In this document: one piece after another, positions 45,771 through 58,500 of the stretch | How the letters are laid out: each line of letters starts with the position of its first letter | Numbering within the stretch: the stretch's first letter is position 1 | Assembly: GCF_020379485.1 (NCBI RefSeq) | Contig: NW_026014710.1 | Coordinates: forward strand, 205,353-269,352 | Length of the DNA: 64,000 nucleotides | Direction: 5' to 3' | Origin: Brassica napus | Lineage: Eukaryota > Streptophyta > Magnoliopsida > Brassicales > Brassicaceae | Made by a program: the position numbers and the translations under genes | The notes under the pieces: generated by a model | What the model was told of the DNA's origin: nothing | Database searches by the model: none | Seen by the model: only the letters and a program-made list of their open reading frames with translations

Positions 45771-48700
45771 GAAAAAGAGTAGAGCTCTCCAAAGCCTAGG
45801 GATTGGCCAGTGAGCTCTTGTGCCTTAGAACCAATGTGGTTGGACACAAGAAGCTCTGGATCACGGCCTAACAGGTGCAGCAACTCTTCAAAGCTTTGCG
45901 CACACTTCACACTTCAGCTTCACCTCTTCATGGAACCGGTTTGAAGTCTCCCCCTCTCAACTGACTTCTCATCCATCTTAGAGAAGCTAGGACACGACCA
46001 GATCATCTTCAAAACACTAGTGAGGCTGATCAATACTTCACACTCGGCTTGCCCTCTTCATAGACTAGGTTTAGGGTTTCCCCCTCTCAACAGACTTCAC
46101 AGCCCCTTTAGAGAAGCTAGGAGATTCCCCGGAACTGTTTAATGAGGCTACAAGCAATGGTACCTGATTCATTATCCCAAAGGTGCATCAGTACCTATTA
46201 AAAACAAGAAAATGAATATCCTGCATCACACTTGATGCACACAATCCCATAATTCAATCATGATCATCTTAAGTATCTTTTCAAGCACAAGCAATGAATA
46301 AGATGAACGAAAAAGACTGAAGAAAGAGTTTAAAAAAGTCTAAGGGAACTTCCCTTGTGTTTTTGTGAGTTTTCTAACTCGGCCAATGCACCATCTTCAT
46401 GGCATCATCAACTTCTTGGAAGGGCAGAATGGATTCATCAGCTTCTCCTCAATCACCTCTCATTGAAGCCGCATTGATGGAGAGCTTTCTTCCTCACTTG
46501 CCAAGACTGCTCTGAACAGCCTCTTACCTAGACACGCCACTGACTTGGTCCGGTTGATGATCCTTTGTAGAAGCCTTTGCAAAGACTTGTTACTGACCAT
46601 GGATCATATGCATTAAGACTCCCCCTCAAGCTTAGAACCAAGACTAGAAGGAGCTAAGCTTGTGATGATCCTATGCATCTCCATGGTCTAATAACTATCA
46701 TCTTTCATGATAGCTTTCTTCTTGTGAGTTTACTCTCTTCCTTAACCAGGAACTAGGGTGTTTGAATCACCATAGAGAGTCTCACAAGTCACACCTCTCA
46801 TTGCATAATGACCCATGCTACACTTCCTGTAGACTAAGGACTAGATATGTCCAATGGTATTATGCAATGGCCATCTCTCATTGCATACTCAATCACACTA
46901 CACTTCCTGTAGGTTATGGACTAACATGTCCTTGTGATGATATGCAATGGCACAAGACCCTTGTCTTTACATTCTTGGTTGTTGGCGAGTTACATGTATC
47001 ACATTTCCTTGTGTACCTAACACCACCACAACTCAATGCAAGATCAGATCATCCCATTGGGATCAAACCAAGATTATCCATCCTGTTTGATCACCAATGC
47101 CACAATAATATGATACTTGAAACAGGCTAGACAATCAATACAATCAAGTAAAGACAATCAATTCAGTTTTTTTTTTTTTAAATGCAGCAATAGATGAATG
47201 CATTAGGTTACATACTAACTATATGAATGAAATATATTCAACCCAAATGAAACACAAGCCTAGATGATACTTATGCAATCAAGGCGACAAGAGTGACTCA
47301 ATTCATGCTTATGCTCACTAGTTTTATCAAAGTCAATGATTCAAATAGCTTAGACATACTTCTAAATGCTTATAAGACATCACTGATGGATTTAACTATG
47401 GCATAGCAACAATCAGAACTGGACTGAGTCAAGACAGCAGATTTCAATCTCTAACAATGACAATGCAAGTTCTATTTTTTTTTTTTTAAGTTCTCTAAAT
47501 GCAATGCAAGCTTACATCAGTACATTTGCAATTTAGGCTCATTTTTAAATGCAATAATACATGAATGCACAATCTTAAAAGCTTTAGCTATATGAATGCA
47601 ACAGGTTCAATCCATGAGCCATATCAAGGCTATGCACAACAGTTTCAATCAAAACCAATGATGCAAGCAACTTAGACAATTTCTAATTGATGCAAGACTT
47701 TCATCAATGGATTAAACATAGGCACTAGTATCAGATAACAACAGGATTGAACTTAGACAGTATGAGACGTGCTTATGTATGCAAAATAGCTTATCAATCA
47801 TGATGCAAGCAGCAGAGACATTCTACTCAATTCTACAACACATTCATGATGATTTCAAGCTATGGCAATACACAAGACAATGCAATGAACAGAACATGAG
47901 ATTTTGGGACTCTAGACATTACTTAATATCAATAAGACAATGCAGCAGCAAAACAATTTCAGTGCAATTAGCCTAGACATTCTACTAGAAGCTATGAACT
48001 CTTAATGGAATTAGGGAAAGCACATAGTATAATCAGGAGATAAACCTATCAAGACATATTAAGATAGATGAGATTAGGTTTACTCCCTTGGTTAAGATGA
48101 TGAGGACTGGTTCTCAAAGTTACCACCTGAATCCTCACTTCTTCTTCTTCTCTTATTGCAATCACCCTTCTGAATTTACCACCATGATGGAATGCTTGTG
48201 GATGCTTCAGCTACTACTTCTTCAATCACCTCACAATAGAAGCCGCCTTGATAGAGTAGCCTTCTTCTTCACAGAGCCAAGAGTGCTCTGTCTTAGTTTG
48301 AGCACCCTCTTGAATAGGCATGCCACTGCCTAGACCCGGTTGGCTTCTTCTTCAGTTACTTGCAATGGTAAGAGGAAGACCAGTGAGCTTCAAGTGAGTT
48401 TTACAACCATCTGCGCTTCACCCTTCTTGTGATAACTCTCCATTGCACACACAATGGGCACCATTCTTTCTCTTTCAACTCGGATTTGATGATGAACTAG
48501 GAACACCTTTTGTGAACCTGAAACATCACTCAAACTCTAGCAAAGATAAGACACAATTGCATTGGGATCAATCCTTGACTTCATCAAGTTTGATCACCAA
48601 TGTCTCAAGCTTTATAGCATTAGATAGAATCAAGACAATGTCAAGTTATTATCTATGCAAGCAACCATTCTCTAAATACTAAGCAAGACCTTATCAGATT

Positions 48701-49838
48701 CAAGTCAAAGTATTTAGGCAATTTTAAACACTCCTTAATATGCAACTTAGACTTTAATCTAAATGCAACAATCCAAGGCAGCAACAAGGCAGTATGCATT
48801 AATGTTAATCAGTTTCTAACTCATGAAAGCAAGTGTGATTAGATAATATAATCTATCATCTTAACAAGACAAGTTAATTTAGAACTGACATTAAGCATTT
48901 AACCATTTTCCATAGTATTGATGTCAAAACTTGATTAATAAATCATCAAGTTTGATTCCCAATATCACAAGCAATGCAACAGATAGACACAAGGCATTAT
49001 CAAGTTCTATTCTTTGCAAGCTAACTCTCTAAGTACATGCAAGATCCTACCAGATTCAAGACAAGTTACTTAGACACTTTTAAAGCTTCTTTACTCAGCA
49101 CTTTAGACATGAATCTAATGCTTCAATGTAAGACAGCCACAAGACTATATGCAACAGCTTTAAATTCAGTTTCAATCCATGTATGCAAGCAGATTCAATT
49201 AATCACACTAAGCATCACTATGAACTGGAGCTAAGCATATTAAGCACATTCAGTCACCAAACAAAGCTCTTAAAGTATCCTGGGACAGATTCTAAACATT
49301 TTAATTTATCAATCTTTAACAATCCTCAGGTTTTCAATCACACCACACATTATAACCAGTCAACAACACAAGCTTATTATCAAGAGGGTTTTAAACAATC
49401 GCTTACACAAGGAACCAGGTTGGTTCCTTAAACCTCCAAGGGGACTGGCCATGGCTTTTGTTGAATCTGAGAGTCTGGATAGTCACCCACCTCCTATTCC
49501 TTCAGTTCATGGCCACCTTCTTGTTTCTCCAACTCAAAGACTCCTCCTTTCTTCAAGTCTTCTAGGCGCCATCATCTTGACAGCTTTCATGATGAACCGG
49601 GTGAAGAAAGCTCTTGGAGGAGGCGCCTTGGATGAGGTTCGTGAGTCCTCTCCATACACTTCTGCTTCCAATGAGTTTCTCCATCAGTATAGACAGGAGA
49701 AAGGATGAGAGACACGCCCTTCAGTCTTCTTCTCATGGAGGAACTGAACTCGGATGGGAATGTCTTCAAGGGTTGGATTTGAGCTGAGGGTAGAGCTTGT
49801 GTTGTGCGGAAGCTACAGCTCAGGTTCTGATGAACCTG
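45771..49838. other. Non-coding interior of A1
   Basis: I find no gene. The stretch has poly-T runs (near 47168 and 47476), repeated phrases such as CACGCCACTG or CATGCCACTG (46500-46560 and 48300-48340), repeated TTTGATCACCAATG-type blocks (47085, 48585, 48945), and a block at 48510-49340 shared with G1 and G2. The longest ORF (122 aa at 46762) is not conserved in frame in A2, where a 13-base deletion lies. Confidence 0.65.
46622..46661 (-). repeat. Internal PPT-hairpin-like module in A1
   Basis: On the minus strand CAAGCTTAG and CTAAGCTTG form a stem and run into AGGGGGAGTC. It is the same as 54220-54263 in A2 and 177-221 in K. Confidence 0.6.
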
Positions 49839-49850
49839 GCTCTGATACCA
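49839..49850 (-). other. PBS of A1
   Basis: The minus strand reads TGGTATCAGAGCCAGGTT, abutting the LTR. Confidence 0.9.
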
Positions 49851-50125
49851 TATGATTTTTAAAGAGATCTCTACTCTGGTAGTATATGTGTGTGTATAAG
49901 CTTCAATGAAGAATGATTAGAGCTTGTTCTAGGTGATATAGAGAGAGAGATTGGTGAGAGTGTTTATGAGTGTATGAGAGACTTAAGAACAAAGATTAAG
50001 AGACTTAAGAGACTAGAGAGACTGAGAGAATAAGAGACTGAAGATTAGTGTTTCAGATTAGAGAAGGAGAGGGGAAACCCCCTTACTCACTTAAAGATTA
50101 CAAAATGATCATAAGAGGCTTATAT
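49851..50125 (-). repeat. 5' LTR of A1, 3'-terminal piece (R/U5 side)
   Basis: It matches 44742-45019 and is cut by A2 inside the TATATAAG box. The other piece is 62145-62793. Confidence 0.92.
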
Positions 50126-51043
50126 TGTTGAACTGAAGAGAAGATAGAAGGTGTTGGAAGAGTTTGGGAGAAGGTGGCCGATGGTACAAAGATAGGGCAA
50201 GACCTTCAGGAGTGTCCCTTGGTATCCAGAAGTGATCTGATGGTTGTGCAAAGATAGGGCCAAGTCTAGGAGGGACTTAGAAGCATATAGTTGAGGAGAA
50301 TGGTCGAGTGTGCAAACTTAGGGCGAGGCCGTACGGAACGTACGGACCTGACCGATCCGGAAGTTCAAGACTCGACCATCTGAGTCTATTTGAAGTTGGT
50401 GCAAAAATAGGGCAAAGGATAGCTCTTAAGAGAAGAAGACAAAAGAGGCTCTTAAGAGAAGAAGACAAAAGAAGAAGCTGGCGCCAAGACAGGCTGTCTA
50501 TGAGCTGTGTGAGCTGTAAAGAAGAAGCTATAGTGACCTTGTATCTGAACAGATACAAGGGCAGGTTCATGGGAGCCTTTAGCCAGCCAATAAGGAGCCA
50601 GCCTTCCCTTTGACCAGATTTGAATTAACCAACCAGGCACCAAAGAGAGTTTAACCAATCAGATGAGGCTATAATGACCAGATCAACTCTCCATCTCGTC
50701 CCTCCATCCTTCTAGTCTTTTATGAGCCATTAGATGTAGGTTTTAAGTTTATGGAATGTAAAGAGCATATATAAGCCTCTTATGATCATTTTGTAATCTT
50801 TAAGTGAGTAAGGGGGTTTCCCCTCTCCTTCTCTAATCTGAAACACTAATCTTCAGTCTCTTATTCTCTCAGTCTCTCTAGTCTCTTAAGTCTCTTAATC
50901 TTTGTTCTTAAGTCTCTCATACACTCATAAACACTCTCACCAATCTCTCTCTCTATATCACCTAGAACAAGCTCTAATCATTCTTCATTGAAGCTTATAC
51001 ACACACATATACTACCAGAGTAGAGATCTCTTTAAAAATCATA
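50126..51043 (+). repeat. 5' LTR of A2
   Basis: 918 bp. Four TGCAAANNTAGGGC-like motifs start at 50184 (GTACAAAGATAGGGC), 50246, 50310 and 50399. A TATATAAG box is at 50768-50775. Confidence 0.93.
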
Positions 51044-51055
51044 TGGTATCAGAGC
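51044..51055 (+). other. PBS of A2
   Basis: TGGTATCAGAGCCAGGTT follows the LTR with no gap. Confidence 0.9.
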
Positions 51056-54000
51056 CAGGTTCATCAGAACCTGAGCTGTAGCTTCCGCACAACACAAGCT
51101 CTACCCTCAGCTCAAATCCAACCCTTGAAGACATTCCCATCCGAGTTCAGTTCCTCCATGAGAAGAAGACTGAAGGGCGTGTCTCTCATCCTTTCTCCTG
51201 TCTATACTGATGGAGAAACTCATTGGAAGCAGAAGTGTATGGAGAGGACTCACGAACCTCATCCAAGGCGCCTCCTCCAAGAGCTTTCTTCACCCGGTTC
51301 ATCATGAAAGCTGTCAAGATGATGGCGCCTAGAAGACTTGAAGAAAGGAGGAGTCTTTGAGTTGGAGAAACAAGAAGGTGGCCATGAACTGAAGGAGTAG
51401 GAGGTGGGTGACTATCCAGACTCTCAGATTCAACAAAAGCCATGGCCAGTCCCCTTGGAGGTTTAAGGAACCAACCTGGTTCCTTGTGTAAGCGATTGTT
51501 TAAAACCCTCTTGATAATAAGCTTGTGTTGTTGACTGGTTATAATGTGTGGTGTGATTGAAAACCTGAGGATTGTTAAAGATTGATAAATTAAAATGTTT
51601 AGAATCTGTCCCAGGATACTTTAAGAGCTTTGTTTGGTGACTGAATGTGCTTAATATGCTTAGCTCCAGTTCATAGTGATGCTTAGTGTGATTAATTGAA
51701 TCTGCTTGCATACATGGATTGAAACTGAATTTAAAGCTGTTGCATATAGTCTTGTGGCTGTCTTACATTGAAGCATTAGATTCATGTCTAAAGTGCTGAG
51801 TAAAGAAGCTTTAAAAGTGTCTAAGTAACTTGTCTTGAATCTGGTAGGATCTTGCATGTACTTAGAGAGTTAGCTTGCAAAGAATAGAACTTGATAATGC
51901 CTTGTGTCTATCTGTTGCATTGCTTGTGATATTGGGAATCAAACTTGATGATTTATTAATCAAGTTTTGACATCAATACTATTGAAAATGGTTAAATGCT
52001 TAATGTCAGTTCTAAATTAACTTGTCTTGTTAAGATGATAGATTATATTATCTAATCACACTTGCTTTCATGAGTTAGAAACTGATTAACATTAATGCAT
52101 ACTGCCTTGTTGCTGCCTTGGATTGTTGCATTTAGATTAAAGTCTAAGTTGCATATTAAGGAGTGTTTAAAATTGCCTAAATACTTTGACTTGAATCTGA
52201 TAAGGTCTTGCTTAGTATTTAGAGAATGGTTGCTTGCATAGATAATAACTTGACATTGTCTTGATTCTATCTAATGCTATAAAGCTTGAGACATTGGTGA
52301 TCAAACTTGATGAAGTCAAGGATTGATCCCAATGCAATTGTGTCTTATCTTTGCTAGAGTTTGAGTGATGTTTCAGGTTCACAAAAGGTGTTCCTAGTTC
52401 ATCATCAAATCCGAGTTGAAAGAGAAAGAATGGTGCCCATTGTGTGTGCAATGGAGAGTTATCACAAGAAGGGTGAAGCGCAGATGGTTGTAAAACTCAC
52501 TTGAAGCTCACTGGTCTTCCTCTTACCATTGCAAGTAACTGAAGAAGAAGCCAACCGGGTCTAGGCAGTGGCATGCCTATTCAAGAGGGTGCTCAAACTA
52601 AGACAGAGCACTCTTGGCTCTGTGAAGAAGAAGGCTACTCTATCAAGGCGGCTTCTATTGTGAGGTGATTGAAGAAGTAGTAGCTGAAGCATCCACAAGC
52701 ATTCCATCATGGTGGTAAATTCAGAAGGGTGATTGCAATAAGAGAAGAAGAAGAAGTGAGGATTCAGGTGGTAACTTTGAGAACCAGTCCTCATCATCTT
52801 AACCAAGGGAGTAAACCTAATCTCATCTATCTTAATATGTCTTGATAGGTTTATCTCCTGATTATACGATGTGCTTTCCCTAATTCCATTAAGAGTTCAT
52901 AGCTTCTAGTAGAATGTCTAGGCTAATTGCACTGAAATTGTTTTGCTGCTGCATTGTCTTATTGATATTAAGTAATGTCTAGAGTCCCAAAATCTCATGT
53001 TCTGTTCATTGAATTGTCTTGTGTATTGCCATAGCTTGAAATCATCATGAATGTGTTGCAGAATTGAGTAGAATGTCTCTGCTGCTTGCATCATGATTGA
53101 TAAGCTATTTTGCATACATAAGCACGTCTCATACTGTCTAAGTTCAATCCTGTTGTTATCTGATACTAGTGCCTATGTTTAATCCATTGATGAAAGTCTT
53201 GCATCAATTAGAAATTGTCTAAGTTGCTTGCATCATTGGTTTTGATTGAAACTGTTGTGCATAGCCTTGATATGGCTCATGGATTGAACCTGTTGCATTC
53301 ATATAGCTAAAGCTTTTAAGATTGTGCATTCATGTATTATTGCATTTAAAAATGAGCCTAAATTGCAAATGTACTGATGTAAGCTTGCATTGCATTTAGA
53401 GAACTTAAAAAAAAAAATAGAACTTGCATTGTCATTGTTAGAGATTGAAATCTGCTGTCTTGACTCAGTCCAGTTCTGATTGTTGCTATGCCATAGTTAA
53501 ATCCATCAGTGATGTCTTATAAGCATTTAGAAGTATGTCTAAGCTATTTGAATCATTGACTTTGATAAAACTAGTGAGCATAAGCATGAATTGAGTCACT
53601 CTTGTCGCCTTGATTGCATAAGTATCATCTATGCTTGTTTTTCATTTGGGTTGAATCTATTTCATTCATATAGTTAGTATGTAACCTAATGCATTCATCT
53701 ATTGCTGCATTTAAAAAAAAAAAAAAACTGAATTGATTGTCTTTACTTGATTGTATTGATTGTCTAGCCTGTTTCAAGTATCATATTATTGTGGCATTGG
53801 TGATCAAACAGGATGGATAATCTTGGTTTGATCCCAATGGGATGATCTGATCTTGCATTGAGTTGTGGTGGTGTTAGGTACACAAGGAAATGTGATACAT
53901 GTAACTCGCCAACAAAGACAAGGGTCTTGTGCCATTGCATATCATCACAAGGACATGTTAGTCCATAACCTACAGGAAGTGTAGTGTGATTGAGTATGCA

Positions 54001-54818
54001 ATGAGAGATGGCCATTGCATAATACCATTGGACATATCTAGTCCTTAGTCTACAGGAAGTGTAGCATGGGTCATTATGCAATGAGAGGTGTGACTTGTGA
54101 GACTCTCTATGGTGATTCAAACACCCTAGTTCCTGGTTAAGGAAGAGAGTAAACTCACAAGAAGAAAGCTATCATGAAAGATGATAGTTATTAGACCATG
54201 GAGATGCATAGGATCATCACAAGCTTAGCTCCTTCTAGTCTCGGTTCTAAGCTTGAGGGGGAGTCTTAATGCATATGATCCATGGTCAGTAACAAGTCTT
54301 TGCAAAGGCTTCTACAAAGGATCATCAACCGGACCAAGTCAGTGGCGTGTCTAGGTAAGAGGCTGTTCAGAGCAGTCTTGGCAAGTGAGGAAGAAAGCTC
54401 TCCATCAATGCGGCTTCAATGAGAGGTGATTGAGGAGAAGCTGATGAATCCATTCTGCCCTTCCAAGAAGTTGATGATGCCATGAAGATGGTGCATTGGC
54501 CGAGTTAGAAAACTCACAAAAACACAAGGGAAGTTCCCTTAGACTTTTTTAAACTCTTTCTTCAATCTTTTTCATTCATCTTATTCATTGCTTGTGCTTG
54601 AAAAGATACTTAAGATGATCATGATTGAATTATGGGATTGTGTGCATCAAGTGTGATGCAGGATATTCATTTTCTTGTTTTTAATAGGTACTGATGCACC
54701 TTTGGGATAATGAATCAGGTACCATTGCTTGTAGCCTCATTAAACAGTTCCGGGGAATCTCCTAGCTTCTCTAAAGGGGCTGTGAAGTCTGTTGAGAGGG
54801 GGAGACCCTAAACCTAGT
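51056..54818. other. Non-coding interior of A2, 5' part
   Basis: This is an inverted copy of the A1 interior with a few small indels. I found no gene. It is cut by C1 at 54823 and resumes at 60829. Confidence 0.65.
54220..54263 (+). repeat. Internal PPT-hairpin-like module in A2
   Basis: CAAGCTTAG and CTAAGCTTG form a stem, followed by GAGGGGGAGTC. Confidence 0.6.
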
Positions 54819-54823
54819 CTATG

Positions 54824-55423
54824 TGTTGAGATGAGCTGAGGAATATGAGGAGAGTTGTTCAGGGTTGAAGAGGTTGTGATGTGGAGAAGAGGAGAAGGAT
54901 TGGCCTTAGGGAGAACCGTCCGTACCGGTCCGTACAGGTCCGTACCATGGCCGTACGGCCGTACAGACGGTATCGACCATGCGGTAAAGAAATGTTACCG
55001 CGAGAAGAAGTTCACGGTCTGATCATGTTTTGCCTTGACCAAAGAAGACATATGACCGTTTATGGATAGAGGAAGAGCGTCTCAACAGGCTGGCACAGGC
55101 TGGAAGGATAAGGTTCACTTTTAGCATAGTGACCACGCGTGTGGAGAGGCTCATTGGTCCGGTTCAAATTAAAGGCTCCCTTAGCTTTGACCTCACATGC
55201 TTAGTCTCTTCTTAAACCCTAGTATCACACTCCTATATATTGTAAACACTCTCTCATTAATAAAATTATGCGGATTGTGTCTCTCTCTCTCTAGTCTCTC
55301 TCTTGTTCATCATGGATCATACTTAATCTCTCCATTTCATTCACAATCGCTTCTAATCTTCTCTTAATCTCTTACCAAATCTCTCTTAATCTCTCAATAC
55401 CTATTCTACTCTCTAAAATCTCA
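54824..55423 (+). repeat. 5' LTR of C1
   Basis: TGTTGAGATGAGCTG to TAAAATCTCA. A CGTAC cluster lies at 54919-54964, a TATA box (CTATATAT) at 55233-55240 and AATAAA at 55259-55264. Confidence 0.95.
55233..55240 (+). promoter_or_regulatory. TATA box of the C1 5' LTR
   Basis: CTATATAT lies 190 bases before the LTR end and just upstream of AATAAA, as expected for a U3/R boundary. The same site is in the 3' LTR (60633-60640). Confidence 0.6.
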
Positions 55424-55435
55424 TGGTATCAGAGC
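55424..55435 (+). other. PBS of C1
   Basis: TGGTATCAGAGCCAGGTT directly follows the LTR. Confidence 0.92.
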
Positions 55436-55515
55436 CAGGTTGGCTTTGGTATTGAGAGATCCTTGTTCCTTTCTTTACATTTGCGAGTTTGTTCTTGTGT
55501 GATAAAGAAGAGGAA

Positions 55516-58500
55516 ATGGAGACGACCAACTTTAGCAAACTGGTGACGGTTCCGGTTGCACTGAAGGGAGGCTCGAACTACTTGATGTGGTCCCAGTTAG
55601 TGAGGACTACCATTGGAAGGCTAGGGCTGTGGAACCACATCACAGATGATGGTCCGGAGCCAGTGGCCAAAGAAGATGAAGAAGAAGGCGACGGGAAGAC
55701 TCTTGCGGTAGCTGAAGCAAAGAGATGGGTCCAAGAGGATTTGATGGTGCTGTCTGTGCTCCATGCCTCTCTGGAGCTCCCCATACTCGAAGCTTACGTG
55801 CACTTTGAGACTCCTAAGCGCCTTTGGGACATGCTCCATAAGAGGTATGGAAACAAGTCCAACATAAGTCGGGTGTTTGATCTAAAGCAAACCATCAGCG
55901 TCTTGAGGCAAGATGGAGAAGATCTCACCAAGCACATGGGGAAGTTTGGAGCTTTGTGGTCCGAACTTGAGAGTCTTAGACCCAACACAACTGATGAAGA
56001 ATCGCTCATTGAAAGGAGAGAGCAAGATCAGGTGTTTGGGCTATTGATGACTCTAGATGAAAGCTACCAGGATGTGATCAAGCATATCCTGAGATCACCT
56101 ACTCTCCCATCCATGGAGGAGGTATGCGCACAACTTCAGAAGGAGGAAGGCTCTCTTGGGTTGTTTGGAGGCAAGAAGGGAATGTCCACGGCTCATAAAG
56201 CAGAAGAGGCGCAAGCAAACAAGGCAGCGTACCGTGGAGATGGAAGGAAGTATGAGAAGTATGAAGGAAGCTGTGAGCATTGCAAGCGGCAGGGGCATAA
56301 GAAGAGTCAGTGCTGGATCCTACATCCACACCTCAGGCCGAGCAAGTTCAACAAGGATAGAGAAGCTAAGGCTCACCTTTCTGCTGAAGCAAGTGGTGCC
56401 GGCTCATCAGGGGCTAGTCCAAATGTCAAGGCGGGTGAAAGTGAAGGCAGAGCTCTAACTTCTCAGGAGGTGATCACCAAGGCTGACTTTGAGGCATTCA
56501 TCCGAGCCCTCAAGGAGTCTGGTAAAGTGCTAGGCAACACTCTTGGATACTCATACTCTGCTCATACATTACCTAGTATCTCTGATAAGCTGTTAGACAT
56601 TTTTAAAACCTCATGTACTGCCACTGCTCATACTAGCATAACTGATAGATTGTTAGGAGTAGTTAAGAGCCTGAAAGCTGAAAATGAAACATCTAGAATC
56701 AATACTGGTAGGAGCTTGCATAAACCATTGATAATTGATTCTGGTGCATCTCATCACATGATTAGTGATAACAATCTGATAAAAGACATAGAACCTGCCC
56801 TTGGACATGTTATGATTGCAAATGGAGATAGAATTCCCATTAGAGGCATTGGTAAACTGAACTTGTTTAATAAGGATTCAAAAGCTTTTTACATGCCTGA
56901 GTTCACCTCTAATCTTTTATCAGTTAAGAAATGCACTACTGATCTTCAATGCAATGTTATTTTCAGTCCTAATGATGTTAAGTTTCAGGATATTAAGAGC
57001 AGTAAGTTGATTGGGCAAGGAGCAACCAAGGGGGATCTTTACATGATTGAAGACCTTGCACCTATTTCTAGTTCTTGTTTCTCGTTTAGTTCTGTTTCTT
57101 CCTTAAGTACTGATGCTCTGTGGCATGCTAGGCTAGGACATCCACATGTTAGGGCTTTAAGCATTATGTTACCAGGTGTCATGTTTAAAAATAATGATTG
57201 TGAGGCATGTATTTTGGGCAAACATTGTAAGACTGTTTTTCAGAAATCATCTACTCTTTATGCAAACTGCTTTGATTTAATTCACTCTGATGTTTGGACG
57301 GCACCTTGCTTATCTAGGGATGATTACAAGTATTATGTCACATTCATTGATGAAAAATCCAAATACACCTGGTTAACATTGATTAAAACTAAAGATAGGG
57401 TCCTTGATGCATTTAAAAATTTTCAAGCCTATGTGACTAACCAATATCATGCCAAGATTAAGATTTTCAGGTCTGATAATGGTGGGGAGTATACTGGGCA
57501 TGCATTTCGTGATCACCTTGCTCAACATGGGATTCTTCACCAGACTAGCTGCCCATACACTCCACAGCAGAATGGAGTTGCGGAAAGGAAGAACAGACAT
57601 CTCATGGAGGTGTCCCGGTCCATGATGTTCCACAAAGGGGTTCCCAAGAGGTATTGGAGTGATGCTGTGATGACTGCGTGCTATCTGATCAACAGGATAC
57701 CAACCAGGATCTTGGCAGATCAATCTCCATTTGAGGTACTCAACAAGAGCAGGCCAGTCTTGGATCACCTGAGGACCTTTGGATGCGTGTGTTATGTTCT
57801 TGTACCAGGCGAGCAGAGAAACAAACTAGAAGCAAAGAGCACCAAGGCTATGATGATTGGGTATTCCACTTCACAGAAGGGATACAAATGCTATGATCCT
57901 ACAGCTAGGAGAGTCCTAGTGTCAAGGGATGTCAGATTCATGGAAGACAAAGGATACTATGATGAGCAGACATGGGAAGACTTGGAGGATCTCTCCCAGC
58001 CATCAGAAAGAGCTGCTTGCTTGAGAAACATCCTAGAGGGGCTCGGAATTGGAGTGTCCCAGGATCAGAGTAGGCGTCCAGAACCTACTCCAACTGCAGC
58101 AGAAGAACCATCCCACTTTGCACATGAGGGGGGAAGTGAATCAGTATCTGAACTAGAGGACCAAGGCTTAGAAGAGGCCGGTGAGCTAGGAAACAGAGGA
58201 ACTGATTCTCCTGTCCAAAGTGGAGAAGGATCAGCAAGGGGAGAACTGAATGAAGAAGATCAGAGACAAGGAGAGGCTAGAGCTGAAGCTGAAGAACAGA
58301 CTGAAGCAGTGACTCCACAAGTAGAAGAAGAACAAGAGATGGCGCAAGAAGGGCCAGTGTTGAGAAGGAGTACAAGGCTGAGAAAGGATCCTTCCAGTTG
58401 GGTAAACACGAGAGTGTACTACAATGCCCAAGCTGTGAAGCATCCTACTCAGGCCGTGTGTTCCTTTGCTCAATATCCAGAAGCACATTGTGCATTTATG

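Noticed and set aside
46762..47130. 122-residue ORF in A1 as a possible gene
   Set aside because: It shows no domain, and the A2 copy (53764-54120) has a 13-base deletion in it, so the frame is not conserved.
47168..47180. Poly-T run as a SINE or retrogene tail
   Set aside because: It has no adjacent SINE or gene body or duplication, and lies at the same place in the A2 copy (53710-53726).
55489..55515. Upstream start of C1 gag-pol at 55489
   Set aside because: The first codon there is TTG; the first ATG in the frame is at 55516. The same holds for C2 (39222), D (43831), I (8636) and E (31273).
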